Source: Spirochaetales bacterium
GTDB taxonomy: Bacteria; Spirochaetota; Spirochaetia; DSM-16054; Sediminispirochaetaceae
Direction of reading: 5' to 3'
Assembly (NCBI GenBank): GCA_021767325.1
Contig: JAASTM010000079.1
Coordinates: forward strand, 1-8,214
Length of the DNA: 8,214 nt
Below, in pieces: positions 1 through 5,925 of this stretch. The notes beneath the pieces are model-generated. The model was given only the letters and a program-made list of their open reading frames with translations, had not been told where the DNA came from and did no database searches. Position 1 is the first letter of the stretch. Every line of letters begins with the position of its first letter. The translations under genes were made by a program, and so were the position numbers.

Positions 1-879
1 GGCGTCCATCACTCGGCCATCACCAACCGTATCGGCCGCATGGCCCGGCAGGCGATGGCCCTGCAGGCCGAGCTCCTGGCAGGCTTTACCCCGAATGAGG
101 CGCTGGTCACCGATGGGTTTGAGAGTTTTGTCAGTGATCAGTATCAGCCGAACAACTTCAACCTGCTGGTGGGAAAGTGGTCGCAGTTTCTCTTTGGCTA
201 CGACTATTCGCACCTCAGACGCAAGGGCCGAATGACCGAGGAACAAAAAGCGGAGCGCAAGCTGCGGGAGTCGACCTACATCCGCGAGTGTCGCACTATC
301 TCTCAGTCATTTCGGCAGATAGTAGATATGGTCGAGCAGTTTGCCCAGCGCCGGGCGGCACAGGGCGTAGCCACCTGTCTCTATAGCGATGAGAAGATCG
401 AGTACCCGAGAGTGCTTGCCGAATCGGAGGTGCTGCAGGCGCTTGCGAAAGAGAAGAAGTTTTTTCACTACACCTGCTCATCGAAGGCAGAACGCACAAC
501 TGAGAACCCTCTTTTTGCTGTGAATTACTATGACCGGGAGCTGCGCAAGGACAATGCCGATCATGTGCGCGAGACGGTGCGCTTTTCGCGGAACGTGAAC
601 AACGCGCTCGAGCGCTTTGCTATGTATCAGTTGTATCACAACTTCTTCAAGCCATACCGGATAGAGCACGTAGAGAAGAAGTACTACACCCACGGTGAGG
701 CGGCGGGGATCGATGGCCGTCTGATCCGGGAGAACCTGCAGGACATCTTTTCGATGAGAAGGTTCTTCACACATGTAAAGCTGAAACTAAGCTGGTCACA
801 GATGATAGTTTGGGCGCGGATGACCGGCACTCTTGAAAAGCACGATGGGGTATTCTGGCCGCGGTATGTGTGGATGTGA
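1..879 (+). CDS. DDE-type transposase, IS1-like C-terminal part (5' end outside window)
   Basis: The reading frame is open from base 1 (GVHHSAITNRIGRM...) to a TGA at 877-879, so 292 residues are visible and the true start lies upstream. An internal ATG at 40 is not a credible start, because the preceding residues look like the end of a helix-turn-helix (HHSAITNRI). Candidate catalytic acids, in visible numbering, are D38 in VTDGFESF, D130 in CLYSDEK, and a Glu in the stretch 164-184 (ERTTENPLF...DRELRKD). After this comes RETVRFSRNVNNALERF, then HNFFKPYRI. That ending resembles IS1-type transposases, which carry a similar RxTxxFSR segment after the catalytic Glu; this is recalled knowledge, not a search. 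The protein would cut and rejoin the ends of its own insertion sequence. The ending looks natural rather than broken. The left inverted repeat is outside the window, so element boundaries cannot be fixed. The IS family assignment is uncertain; a DDE transposase is the safer statement. Confidence 0.68.
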   Translation, partial: GVHHSAITNRIGRMARQAMALQAELLAGFTPNEALVTDGFESFVSDQYQPNNFNLLVGKWSQFLFGYDYSHLRRKGRMTEEQKAERKLRESTYIRECRTISQSFRQIVDMVEQFAQRRAAQGVATCLYSDEKIEYPRVLAESEVLQALAKEKKFFHYTCSSKAERTTENPLFAVNYYDRELRKDNADHVRETVRFSRNVNNALERFAMYQLYHNFFKPYRIEHVEKKYYTHGEAAGIDGRLIRENLQDIFSMRRFFTHVKLKLSWSQMIVWARMTGTLEKHDGVFWPRYVWM

Positions 880-970
880 GATTCAGGCTGTACTCGCTGT
901 GCGCGAGTGAAAATTTGCGTGCCAGGATTACAGCCACTACGCATTTTTTTGACCTCGGACCGTCGGCTGC
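880..970. other. Structured intergenic gap between transposase and methyltransferase stops
   Basis: This 91-bp gap separates two convergent genes. It contains three inverted repeats: GGCTGTA (886-892) with TACAGCC (929-935), ACTCGC (892-897) with GCGAGT (903-908), and TGCGTG (916-921) with TACGCA (938-943), which is directly followed by seven T (944-950). The first and third pairings cross each other, so they are either mutually exclusive or form a pseudoknot. The gap probably holds transcription stop signals and possibly the right end of the insertion sequence, but that end cannot be defined from one side. Confidence 0.5.
916..950 (+). terminator. Weak candidate intrinsic terminator after the transposase
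   Basis: TGCGTG (916-921) can pair with TACGCA (938-943) as five Watson-Crick pairs plus one G-T, with a 16-nt loop. Seven T (944-950) follow immediately. Position and T run fit a Rho-independent terminator for plus-strand transcripts leaving the transposase. The short stem and long loop make it weak, and a competing pairing of 929-935 with 886-892 would disrupt it. Confidence 0.3.
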
Positions 971-977
971 TCAGCCG
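964..977. repeat. Small hairpin overlapping the methyltransferase stop codon
   Basis: CGGCTG (964-969) and CAGCCG (972-977) are perfect complements separated by two bases. The hairpin spans the methyltransferase stop codon (971-973 on the minus strand). Read along the minus strand it is followed by A-rich rather than T-rich sequence, so it does not meet the usual intrinsic terminator pattern for that gene. It could protect the mRNA 3' end or be chance. Confidence 0.3.
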
Positions 978-2692
978 TCGAAACGCCGGCGCCCCAGGTC
1001 GATGAGCTCTTGTAGACCGGCTCGCAGGACTTCGAGCTGCGCGCCATCCTCGGACAACAACTCCTGCAGGCGCGCTATCTCACTCTCCCACTCGTGGCGG
1101 TACTTCCTGTGAGTGAACTTTTTTAGGATGTGGAGCACTTTTTTCTGATAGCGCCTGCGTGCAGCCGGATTCTCCTCCGCACACATCAGCCGGCGTACCA
1201 CCGCCAGTTCCTCCTGCCGGTCGCGACAGGCAGCCGCCTTCAGTTTGTGTTCGACCGCCTGCAGGGATTCGAGCGAAAGCGCCTGCAGCTGCTGCAGACT
1301 CGGCACCTCGATAAAGCTGTAAAGCTGTTCCGTAGAAAGCCATACATCGGAACCCGGATGCAGATTCACACGGTTCCCCTCCGTGCGGAAATGGTCCTGC
1401 AGCCGCTCTGGAACAAAGGCCCCCTGCAGCAGAGACTGGATTCTATGGGCAGGCAGAAAGCGCTGCAGGCTGGGCTGCCGAGCGGACTGACGGGAGGACT
1501 GCCCTGCTGCGCCCCATTCGCTGCGGTGCTCCACCACCAGTTGGAATTCGGTGTTGTAGGTTCGCCGGTGTATGCTCTGCCGGCCGCCCCGGTAGGTCAC
1601 GTAATCGAGACTGTGTATTTCAATATGGCCGAACTCACTGAGAATATCCATGAGCTGTTCCATGGGAATAATGCCTTCGCTGTTGTAACTGAGCACCACC
1701 CAGCGGGTATCGGTTGCATCCAGTACTCTGCGCAGCGCTGCGGGGGCGGCGCCTTTCGAGCAGAAATCGGAACGGGTCTGCTTCCAGTCCGTCCGTATTC
1801 CCGCTTTCGATTCTAGGCGGCCGTCGGGACCGATTTCATTATTGATCGGTGGAAAATCCCAGCGGGCGATGGTGTTGAGCAGATGGTAGTTACTACCGTA
1901 CTGATGGATGTTGTAGGGCGGGTCAAGATAACACAGATCGCCGCTGCGGGGGTTGAGAAAATCGGCGGCATCGAGCTGCTGTACTTCACAACCGGCTGCA
2001 CCGTCGATCAATACCGGATACTCGATCTCCATCGGCGCCATAATGCGGCTGAGGGCGTCGCGGCTGTGCCCGCCGAAGCCCTTGTGGTAGGCTTTAAAAA
2101 CTCCGGAGGTATTTACGTGGGTGGCCGCCTCGTACAGGAGTAATGCCATCAGCAGGTCGTGGGCGCGCCCCCCCTGCGGCCATAGACGGTCGATCTCCTC
2201 CCGCACCCGGTCTATAAACAGAGCATTTTCGCGGGTGTAAAACAGGCGTTCGGTCCGGTAGTCGGCCTTCTCGGTGGAAGCCGGGGCATAGAAACGGCTA
2301 ATCAGGGGACGCTGCGGCTCCCCGGTCAGGGTATTCAGATATTCGAGCGTCGTTTCTATTCCGCCGAACCCGCCGAACAGCTCCTCCGCTTCTGCGGGAC
2401 TCAGGGTGATATGTGTAGAATTTATGATGCGGGAGTACTCTTCCCAGTCGTTAGCAGCTACCCTGTATCCCATTTGCCTGGCAAGCCGCGAAACCGCCCC
2501 GCTGCCTGCAAACGGATCGAGAAAGGTGTGAATCGGGTGCTTTTCCTGCAAGCGCGAGAAGATGCGGTAAAGGAAGCCGAGGATTCGCCTTTTATTGCCG
2601 ATGTAGGCAATTAGTTGGCGAGTTAGATATTCGGTAGAAACAAAGGCCCCATCACTTGCCGAAAGACGGAGGGCCTGATACCATTCCGGCAT
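971..2692 (-). CDS. DNA adenine-N6 methyltransferase (D12/alpha class) with C-terminal extension
   Basis: Predicted to transfer a methyl group from S-adenosylmethionine to adenine N6 in a specific DNA site. Residues are numbered from the longest start at 2734 (587 aa). LIAYIGNKRRIL (41-52) is the N-terminal motif typical of D12-class enzymes. DPFAGSG (73-79) is the AdoMet-binding motif I, with NDWEEYS (95-101) after it. DPPY (271-274) is the catalytic motif IV, followed by HQYGSNYHLLNT. About 190 residues between motif I and DPPY would hold the target-recognition region, which is the alpha-class order. Residues from about 403 to 587 form a basic, Leu/Gln/Arg-rich, mainly helical extension beyond the catalytic domain that I cannot assign. 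I prefer the start at 2692 (MPEWYQAL, 573 aa). The extra 14 residues from ATG 2734 lie antisense to the murE start, and neither start has a clear ribosome-binding site. No restriction endonuclease is visible, so it may be an orphan methyltransferase. The target site cannot be read from the sequence. Confidence 0.87.
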   Translation of the reverse strand: MPEWYQALRLSASDGAFVSTEYLTRQLIAYIGNKRRILGFLYRIFSRLQEKHPIHTFLDPFAGSGAVSRLARQMGYRVAANDWEEYSRIINSTHITLSPAEAEELFGGFGGIETTLEYLNTLTGEPQRPLISRFYAPASTEKADYRTERLFYTRENALFIDRVREEIDRLWPQGGRAHDLLMALLLYEAATHVNTSGVFKAYHKGFGGHSRDALSRIMAPMEIEYPVLIDGAAGCEVQQLDAADFLNPRSGDLCYLDPPYNIHQYGSNYHLLNTIARWDFPPINNEIGPDGRLESKAGIRTDWKQTRSDFCSKGAAPAALRRVLDATDTRWVVLSYNSEGIIPMEQLMDILSEFGHIEIHSLDYVTYRGGRQSIHRRTYNTEFQLVVEHRSEWGAAGQSSRQSARQPSLQRFLPAHRIQSLLQGAFVPERLQDHFRTEGNRVNLHPGSDVWLSTEQLYSFIEVPSLQQLQALSLESLQAVEHKLKAAACRDRQEELAVVRRLMCAEENPAARRRYQKKVLHILKKFTHRKYRHEWESEIARLQELLSEDGAQLEVLRAGLQELIDLGRRRFDG

Positions 2693-4244
2693 GACCGGAA
2701 AGAGACTATCAGCTTTACTATCAAAAATCAACATAACAGAACAGCATGGTCCCGCCGACCCACTTATCAGCAGTCTCGTCTACGACAGCCGCGATGTAGA
2801 ACGGGGCAGCCTTTTTTTTGCCCTAAAAGGGTTTCACACCGACGGCCATGCATATATTGATGCGGCAGTCGAAAAGGGTGCCGCTGCAATCATGCACAGC
2901 GATCCACTGCCCGAATACGCACAAGAAGTAGCCTACATTCGGGTGGAAAACAGCCGTGTACTGATGTCACCCATCGCCTGCAGGTTTTATGATGATCCAT
3001 CCTCCGAGATGACCATCATTGGTATAACCGGTACCGACGGAAAAAGCACTACCAGCTATTTTATTCAACAACTGCTCACGCTTTACGGAATAAAAACCGG
3101 TCTCTTGACCACGGTTCAGTTCGATCTGGGTAACGGGCCGGAGAAGAACTTTCTGCGCCAGTCTACCCCGGAAGCCCCGGAAATCCACCGCCTGCTGCGC
3201 TCCATGCACGAGAACGGCTGCACCCATGCAGTAGTGGAAGCGACCAGCCACGGCCTCTCGCCTATCAACAACCGCCTCGGTGATATCAAGTTCGATGTCG
3301 GTGTACTAACCAATATCAGCCATGAACACCTCGATTTTCACAAAACCCTCGAGAGGTATATCGATGACAAGGCCAATCTGTTCCGGGCGGTGCCGAAGGA
3401 TTCCGGGTACAGTGTGATAAACGGTAACGAGGAGCATCGCCGGGCCTTTATCGAAGCCGCCGACGGTACAGTCTATCTCTACGGAATTGAAAACGAGGAG
3501 GGCTCCGGCGGGAGCGGGAACAAGACAGCCAAACCCGATCTTTTAGCCGCCGACATCCGGGAAACGCCCTCCGGTCAGAGCTTTTATCTAAAGGGACTGG
3601 GGCTGAACGAGCAGCTGAGCCTGCCCCAGCCCGGGCGCTTCAATATTGAGAACACTTTGGCCGCTCTGTTAGCGGTGGGAAATCTGCCCGGCCAGAAGAT
3701 CAACGACTTTCTGCCGCTGGTATCTCAACTGCAGCCAATCAAAGGGCGCATGGTACCGGTTCACCAGGGGCAGGAGTTTCAGGTAATCGTCGACTACGCC
3801 CATACCCCCGGTTCCTTTAGAAAACTGTTTCCCGCATTGCGGCGGCAGGTGGCGCAGGGAAAACTGATCGCCGTGTTCGGTTCGGCGGGAGAACGGGATG
3901 TTGAGAAACGCAGCCAGTTAGGGGAGATCGCCTCTGCGTACTGTGACATGATCGTACTGGCGGATGAGGACCCGCGGGGTGAAGTGCCGCGGACCATTCT
4001 GGAAGACATTGCCGCCGGCTGCGGTTCAATGCGGAGAGATGAAAATCTGTTTCTGATTGAAGACCGGCCCACCGCTATCCGCCGCGCCTTTCAGCTGGCC
4101 GGCGAAGGCGACCTGGTGGTACTGCTGGGCAAGGGCCACGAGGGAACCATTATTTATGCCGACGGTCCGATTCCGTGGGACGAAGAGACTGCAGCCCGGG
4201 AGCAGCTGCATGCACTCGGATACAGACAGGGAGGCGAAGCATGA
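2691..4244 (+). CDS. murE: UDP-MurNAc-tripeptide synthetase MurE
   Basis: Cytoplasmic ATP-dependent Mur ligase that adds the third stem-peptide residue (a diamino acid) to UDP-MurNAc-L-Ala-D-Glu. It has 517 residues, a normal length. Visible motifs in order: YDSR (31-34) in the UDP-binding domain; the ATP loop GITGTDGKST (111-120); STPEAPE (158-164); EATSHGL (183-189); NISHEHLDFH (208-217); the presumed carbamylated lysine K227 in YIDDKANLF; GRFNIENTLAA (315-325); DYAHTPGS (368-375); VFGSAGERD (395-403); and GKGHE (480-484). The selectivity motif is DEDPRGE (425-431), where diaminopimelate enzymes have DNPR. This suggests a different third residue, possibly L-ornithine as found in spirochaete peptidoglycan. 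A Gly/Ser-rich loop lies at 268-278. ATG 2691 is the only reasonable start: the frame has a TGA at 2676-2678, and the family's N-terminus begins here. No good Shine-Dalgarno is seen, since GGAGG at 2668-2672 is too far away. The gene is coupled to ddl downstream. Confidence 0.95.
   Translation: MTGKRLSALLSKINITEQHGPADPLISSLVYDSRDVERGSLFFALKGFHTDGHAYIDAAVEKGAAAIMHSDPLPEYAQEVAYIRVENSRVLMSPIACRFYDDPSSEMTIIGITGTDGKSTTSYFIQQLLTLYGIKTGLLTTVQFDLGNGPEKNFLRQSTPEAPEIHRLLRSMHENGCTHAVVEATSHGLSPINNRLGDIKFDVGVLTNISHEHLDFHKTLERYIDDKANLFRAVPKDSGYSVINGNEEHRRAFIEAADGTVYLYGIENEEGSGGSGNKTAKPDLLAADIRETPSGQSFYLKGLGLNEQLSLPQPGRFNIENTLAALLAVGNLPGQKINDFLPLVSQLQPIKGRMVPVHQGQEFQVIVDYAHTPGSFRKLFPALRRQVAQGKLIAVFGSAGERDVEKRSQLGEIASAYCDMIVLADEDPRGEVPRTILEDIAAGCGSMRRDENLFLIEDRPTAIRRAFQLAGEGDLVVLLGKGHEGTIIYADGPIPWDEETAAREQLHALGYRQGGEA
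4228..4234 (+). promoter_or_regulatory. Ribosome-binding site of ddl
   Basis: AGGGAGG lies six bases before ATG 4241, inside the end of murE. It settles the ddl start in favour of 4241 over the longer frame that begins at 4175. Translation of ddl is probably coupled to termination of murE at the ATGA overlap. Confidence 0.75.
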
Positions 4245-5335
4245 GCAGAGAACGCATAGGAATACTGTTCGGAGGAAAATCCGGCGAACACGAAGTGTCG
4301 CTGGTCTCTGCAGCATCGGTATACACCCACATCGACCGCAGCCGTTTCGAACCGGTCCTCATCGGCATTGACCGGGACGGACGCTGGTATCTACAAACGG
4401 AACCCGAGCTGAGCGAGGACAAAACCGCCCTCGTGATGAGCACACAGCCTGAACAGGTCGTGAGTGTACTGCCCGGGCAAGGCCTTTGGGCTGCCGCGGG
4501 ACATATCGACCTGACAGCTGTTTTTCCCGTACTGCACGGCACCTTCGGCGAGGACGGCACGGTGCAGGGGCTGCTGGAGGTAGCCGGAGTTCCGTACGTG
4601 GGCGCAGGAGTTCTGGCAAGCAGTCTCGGCATGGATAAAGCTATGGTGAAGCGGGTCTGGATAGAGTCCGGATTGTCTACAATTCCATTCGAAGAGGTAA
4701 AGCAGCACGAACTCGACAGCCGGGATTCCATTTCCGCACTGCTCGAGCGGATTCTGAGTAAGTTCGATTTTCCCCTGTTTGTAAAACCTTCCCGCTCGGG
4801 CTCATCGGTCGGAGTCTCCCGGGCTGTCAACCAAAACGAACTGCAAAACGCACTGAAAACCGCCTTCAAGTTCGATACGAAGGTTATGGTCGAACCGGAG
4901 ATGAAGGGCCGCGAAGTCGAGTGTTCGGTTGTCGGCAACCAATTCCCCGAAGCATATGCGGTAGGCGAAATAGTGCCGACTGATGAGCATCAGTTTTATG
5001 ACTATGATGCCAAGTACCTCGATCCGGACGGAGCCCTGCTGCGGGTGCCGGCTCCCCTTCCCAGCGAGGTTACAGCTGCTGTACAGGAATTGGCAGTAGC
5101 GGCATATAAGTGTGCAGACACGGAGGGCTTCGCTCGGCTGGATTTTTTTATTACCGAGGACAACCGGGTCGTACTGAATGAGATAAATACAATTCCGGGG
5201 TTTACCAACATCAGCATGTTCCCAAAGCTCTGTGACGAAGCCGGGCTCGGCTACAGTTCACTGATTACCACGCTGATCGAGCTGGGAATAGAACGCTACC
5301 AGGAGCGCAGCGGCCTGCATTACACCCGCCAGTAA
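4241..5335 (+). CDS. ddl: D-alanine--D-alanine ligase
   Basis: ATP-grasp enzyme of the cytoplasm that joins two D-alanines. The dipeptide is then added by MurF to the UDP-MurNAc-tripeptide made by MurE. It has 364 residues, like the longer Ddl forms such as E. coli DdlA. Visible motifs: GGKSGEHEVS (11-20) near the N-terminus; HGTFGEDGTVQGLLE (99-113); PYVGAG (118-123); MDK (131-133); the ATP-binding VKPSRSGSSVGVS (181-193); FYDYDAKY (252-259) in the omega loop; ARLDFF (298-303); and NEINTIPGF (313-321), which carries metal ligands. The loop keeps the tyrosine associated with D-Ala-D-Ala formation rather than the phenylalanine of D-lactate-making ligases, so this looks like a housekeeping Ddl and not a vancomycin-resistance enzyme. 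The start codon overlaps the murE stop (ATGA), with a strong ribosome-binding site in front. The stop lies 5 bp from the stop of the opposing nitroreductase gene, with no terminator between them. Confidence 0.96.
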   Translation: MSRERIGILFGGKSGEHEVSLVSAASVYTHIDRSRFEPVLIGIDRDGRWYLQTEPELSEDKTALVMSTQPEQVVSVLPGQGLWAAAGHIDLTAVFPVLHGTFGEDGTVQGLLEVAGVPYVGAGVLASSLGMDKAMVKRVWIESGLSTIPFEEVKQHELDSRDSISALLERILSKFDFPLFVKPSRSGSSVGVSRAVNQNELQNALKTAFKFDTKVMVEPEMKGREVECSVVGNQFPEAYAVGEIVPTDEHQFYDYDAKYLDPDGALLRVPAPLPSEVTAAVQELAVAAYKCADTEGFARLDFFITEDNRVVLNEINTIPGFTNISMFPKLCDEAGLGYSSLITTLIELGIERYQERSGLHYTRQ

Positions 5336-5340
5336 GAACC

Positions 5341-5850
5341 CTACCAGTGATCGTAGGAAAGCAATTGTTCCAATGGACGCCGCTCAGCCTGCATCGGCTC
5401 CTCATTCGGAAATCCGAGCAGCAGTAGAGCTACTACCCGCATTTGATACGGCACGGTCAAGAGCTGCCGGATTTGCTCCTCGTCGTAAGTTGTCACAGTA
5501 TGGGTGCCCAGACCTTCTGCTCTGGCCTGGATCATCATGAAAGCCAGAGATATACCGATATCAATCGGGTATGCGAGCTGTCCGTTCGGCATCTTGTAAT
5601 CGACGTTGGTGGTGCAGGCAGCGATAATGACGGGAGCCTCGCCTACGTGCTCCTGCATATAAGCCGCATTATAAATCTGTTCTCTTACTTCGGGTTTTCT
5701 CACGGCAACTAAACGCCATGGTTGTCGGTTTTTGGCAGATGGAGCACGCTGAGCGGCAAAAATAACTCGGTCTAGAGAATCCTGTGGAACACTATCCTGT
5801 TTGAAGTGAGAAATACTTACCCAGTCAGCTATTTCTTTTAATACTTCCAT
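5341..5850 (-). CDS. Nitroreductase-family FMN oxidoreductase
   Basis: A 169-residue protein of the nitroreductase superfamily, which normally binds FMN and uses NAD(P)H to reduce nitro compounds, quinones or similar acceptors; the natural substrate cannot be told from sequence. Visible features: HFKQDSVPQDSL (15-26), as in the family's early strand-helix; RAPSAKNRQPW (35-45), the FMN-contacting signature; DIGISLAFMMIQARAEGLGT (97-116), the central helix and turn that complete the flavin site at the dimer interface; and LLLGFPNEE (143-151) near the C-terminus. The length is at the short end of the family. The usual early arginine-rich RRSxR motif, which contacts FMN phosphate, reads WVSIS at about residues 10-14, which is unusual. 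ATG 5850 is preceded by GAGGG at a reasonable distance. The gene is convergent with ddl and divergent from the membrane protein, so it is probably transcribed alone. Confidence 0.88.
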   Translation of the reverse strand: MEVLKEIADWVSISHFKQDSVPQDSLDRVIFAAQRAPSAKNRQPWRLVAVRKPEVREQIYNAAYMQEHVGEAPVIIAACTTNVDYKMPNGQLAYPIDIGISLAFMMIQARAEGLGTHTVTTYDEEQIRQLLTVPYQMRVVALLLLGFPNEEPMQAERRPLEQLLSYDHW

Positions 5851-5925
5851 ACGCCCTCGTTTGTGAATGTATGTTTTAAATAAAGCTTGACTCTAAAACA
5901 GTTATTCTCGTATGGTGAAAGTCAG
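5851..5925. promoter_or_regulatory. Divergent intergenic region with a candidate plus-strand promoter
   Basis: This 75-bp, AT-richer gap must hold the promoters of both the nitroreductase (-) and the membrane protein (+). On the plus strand TTGACT (5887-5892) and TATGGT (5911-5916), 18 bp apart, resemble sigma-70 -35 and -10 elements. However, GGTGA (5914-5918), the likely ribosome-binding site for ATG 5926, overlaps that -10, so the two readings conflict: with this promoter the mRNA would be nearly leaderless. On the minus strand no convincing promoter was picked out. GAGGG just before ATG 5850 is the probable ribosome-binding site for the nitroreductase. Confidence 0.35.

Noticed and set aside
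1000..1480. Dense CTGCAG hexamers that look like a repeated site
   Set aside because: Several are in-frame Leu-Gln codons in the Leu/Gln-rich methyltransferase tail. Spacing is irregular, so codon composition explains them.
1130..1816. 228-residue plus-strand open frame
   Set aside because: It lies wholly antisense to the methyltransferase, which has clear catalytic motifs. The translation shows no recognisable domain, so it is a shadow frame.
2594..2611. Inverted repeat ATTGCC-6-GGCAAT about 80 bp before murE, considered as an operator
   Set aside because: It encodes the conserved YIGNKRR motif of the methyltransferase on the other strand, which is enough to explain it. There is no independent sign of regulation.
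4175..4240. Longer ddl start at ATG 4175
   Set aside because: The extra 22 residues are an out-of-frame reading of murE. The family N-terminus begins at MSRERIGILFGG, with AGGGAGG six bases upstream of ATG 4241.
4150..4938. 262-residue minus-strand open frame
   Set aside because: It is antisense to the end of murE and most of ddl. Its Ser/Pro/Arg-rich composition is typical of a shadow frame.
4241..5335. Vancomycin-resistance type D-Ala-D-Lac ligase
   Set aside because: The omega loop keeps the tyrosine in FYDYDAKY that is linked to dipeptide formation, and no vanH/vanX-like neighbours are present.
5887..5925. TTG 5887 as start of the membrane protein
   Set aside because: The 13 added residues precede a clean signal anchor that begins at ATG 5926, which has its own ribosome-binding site. 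The TTG sits in a -35-like element.
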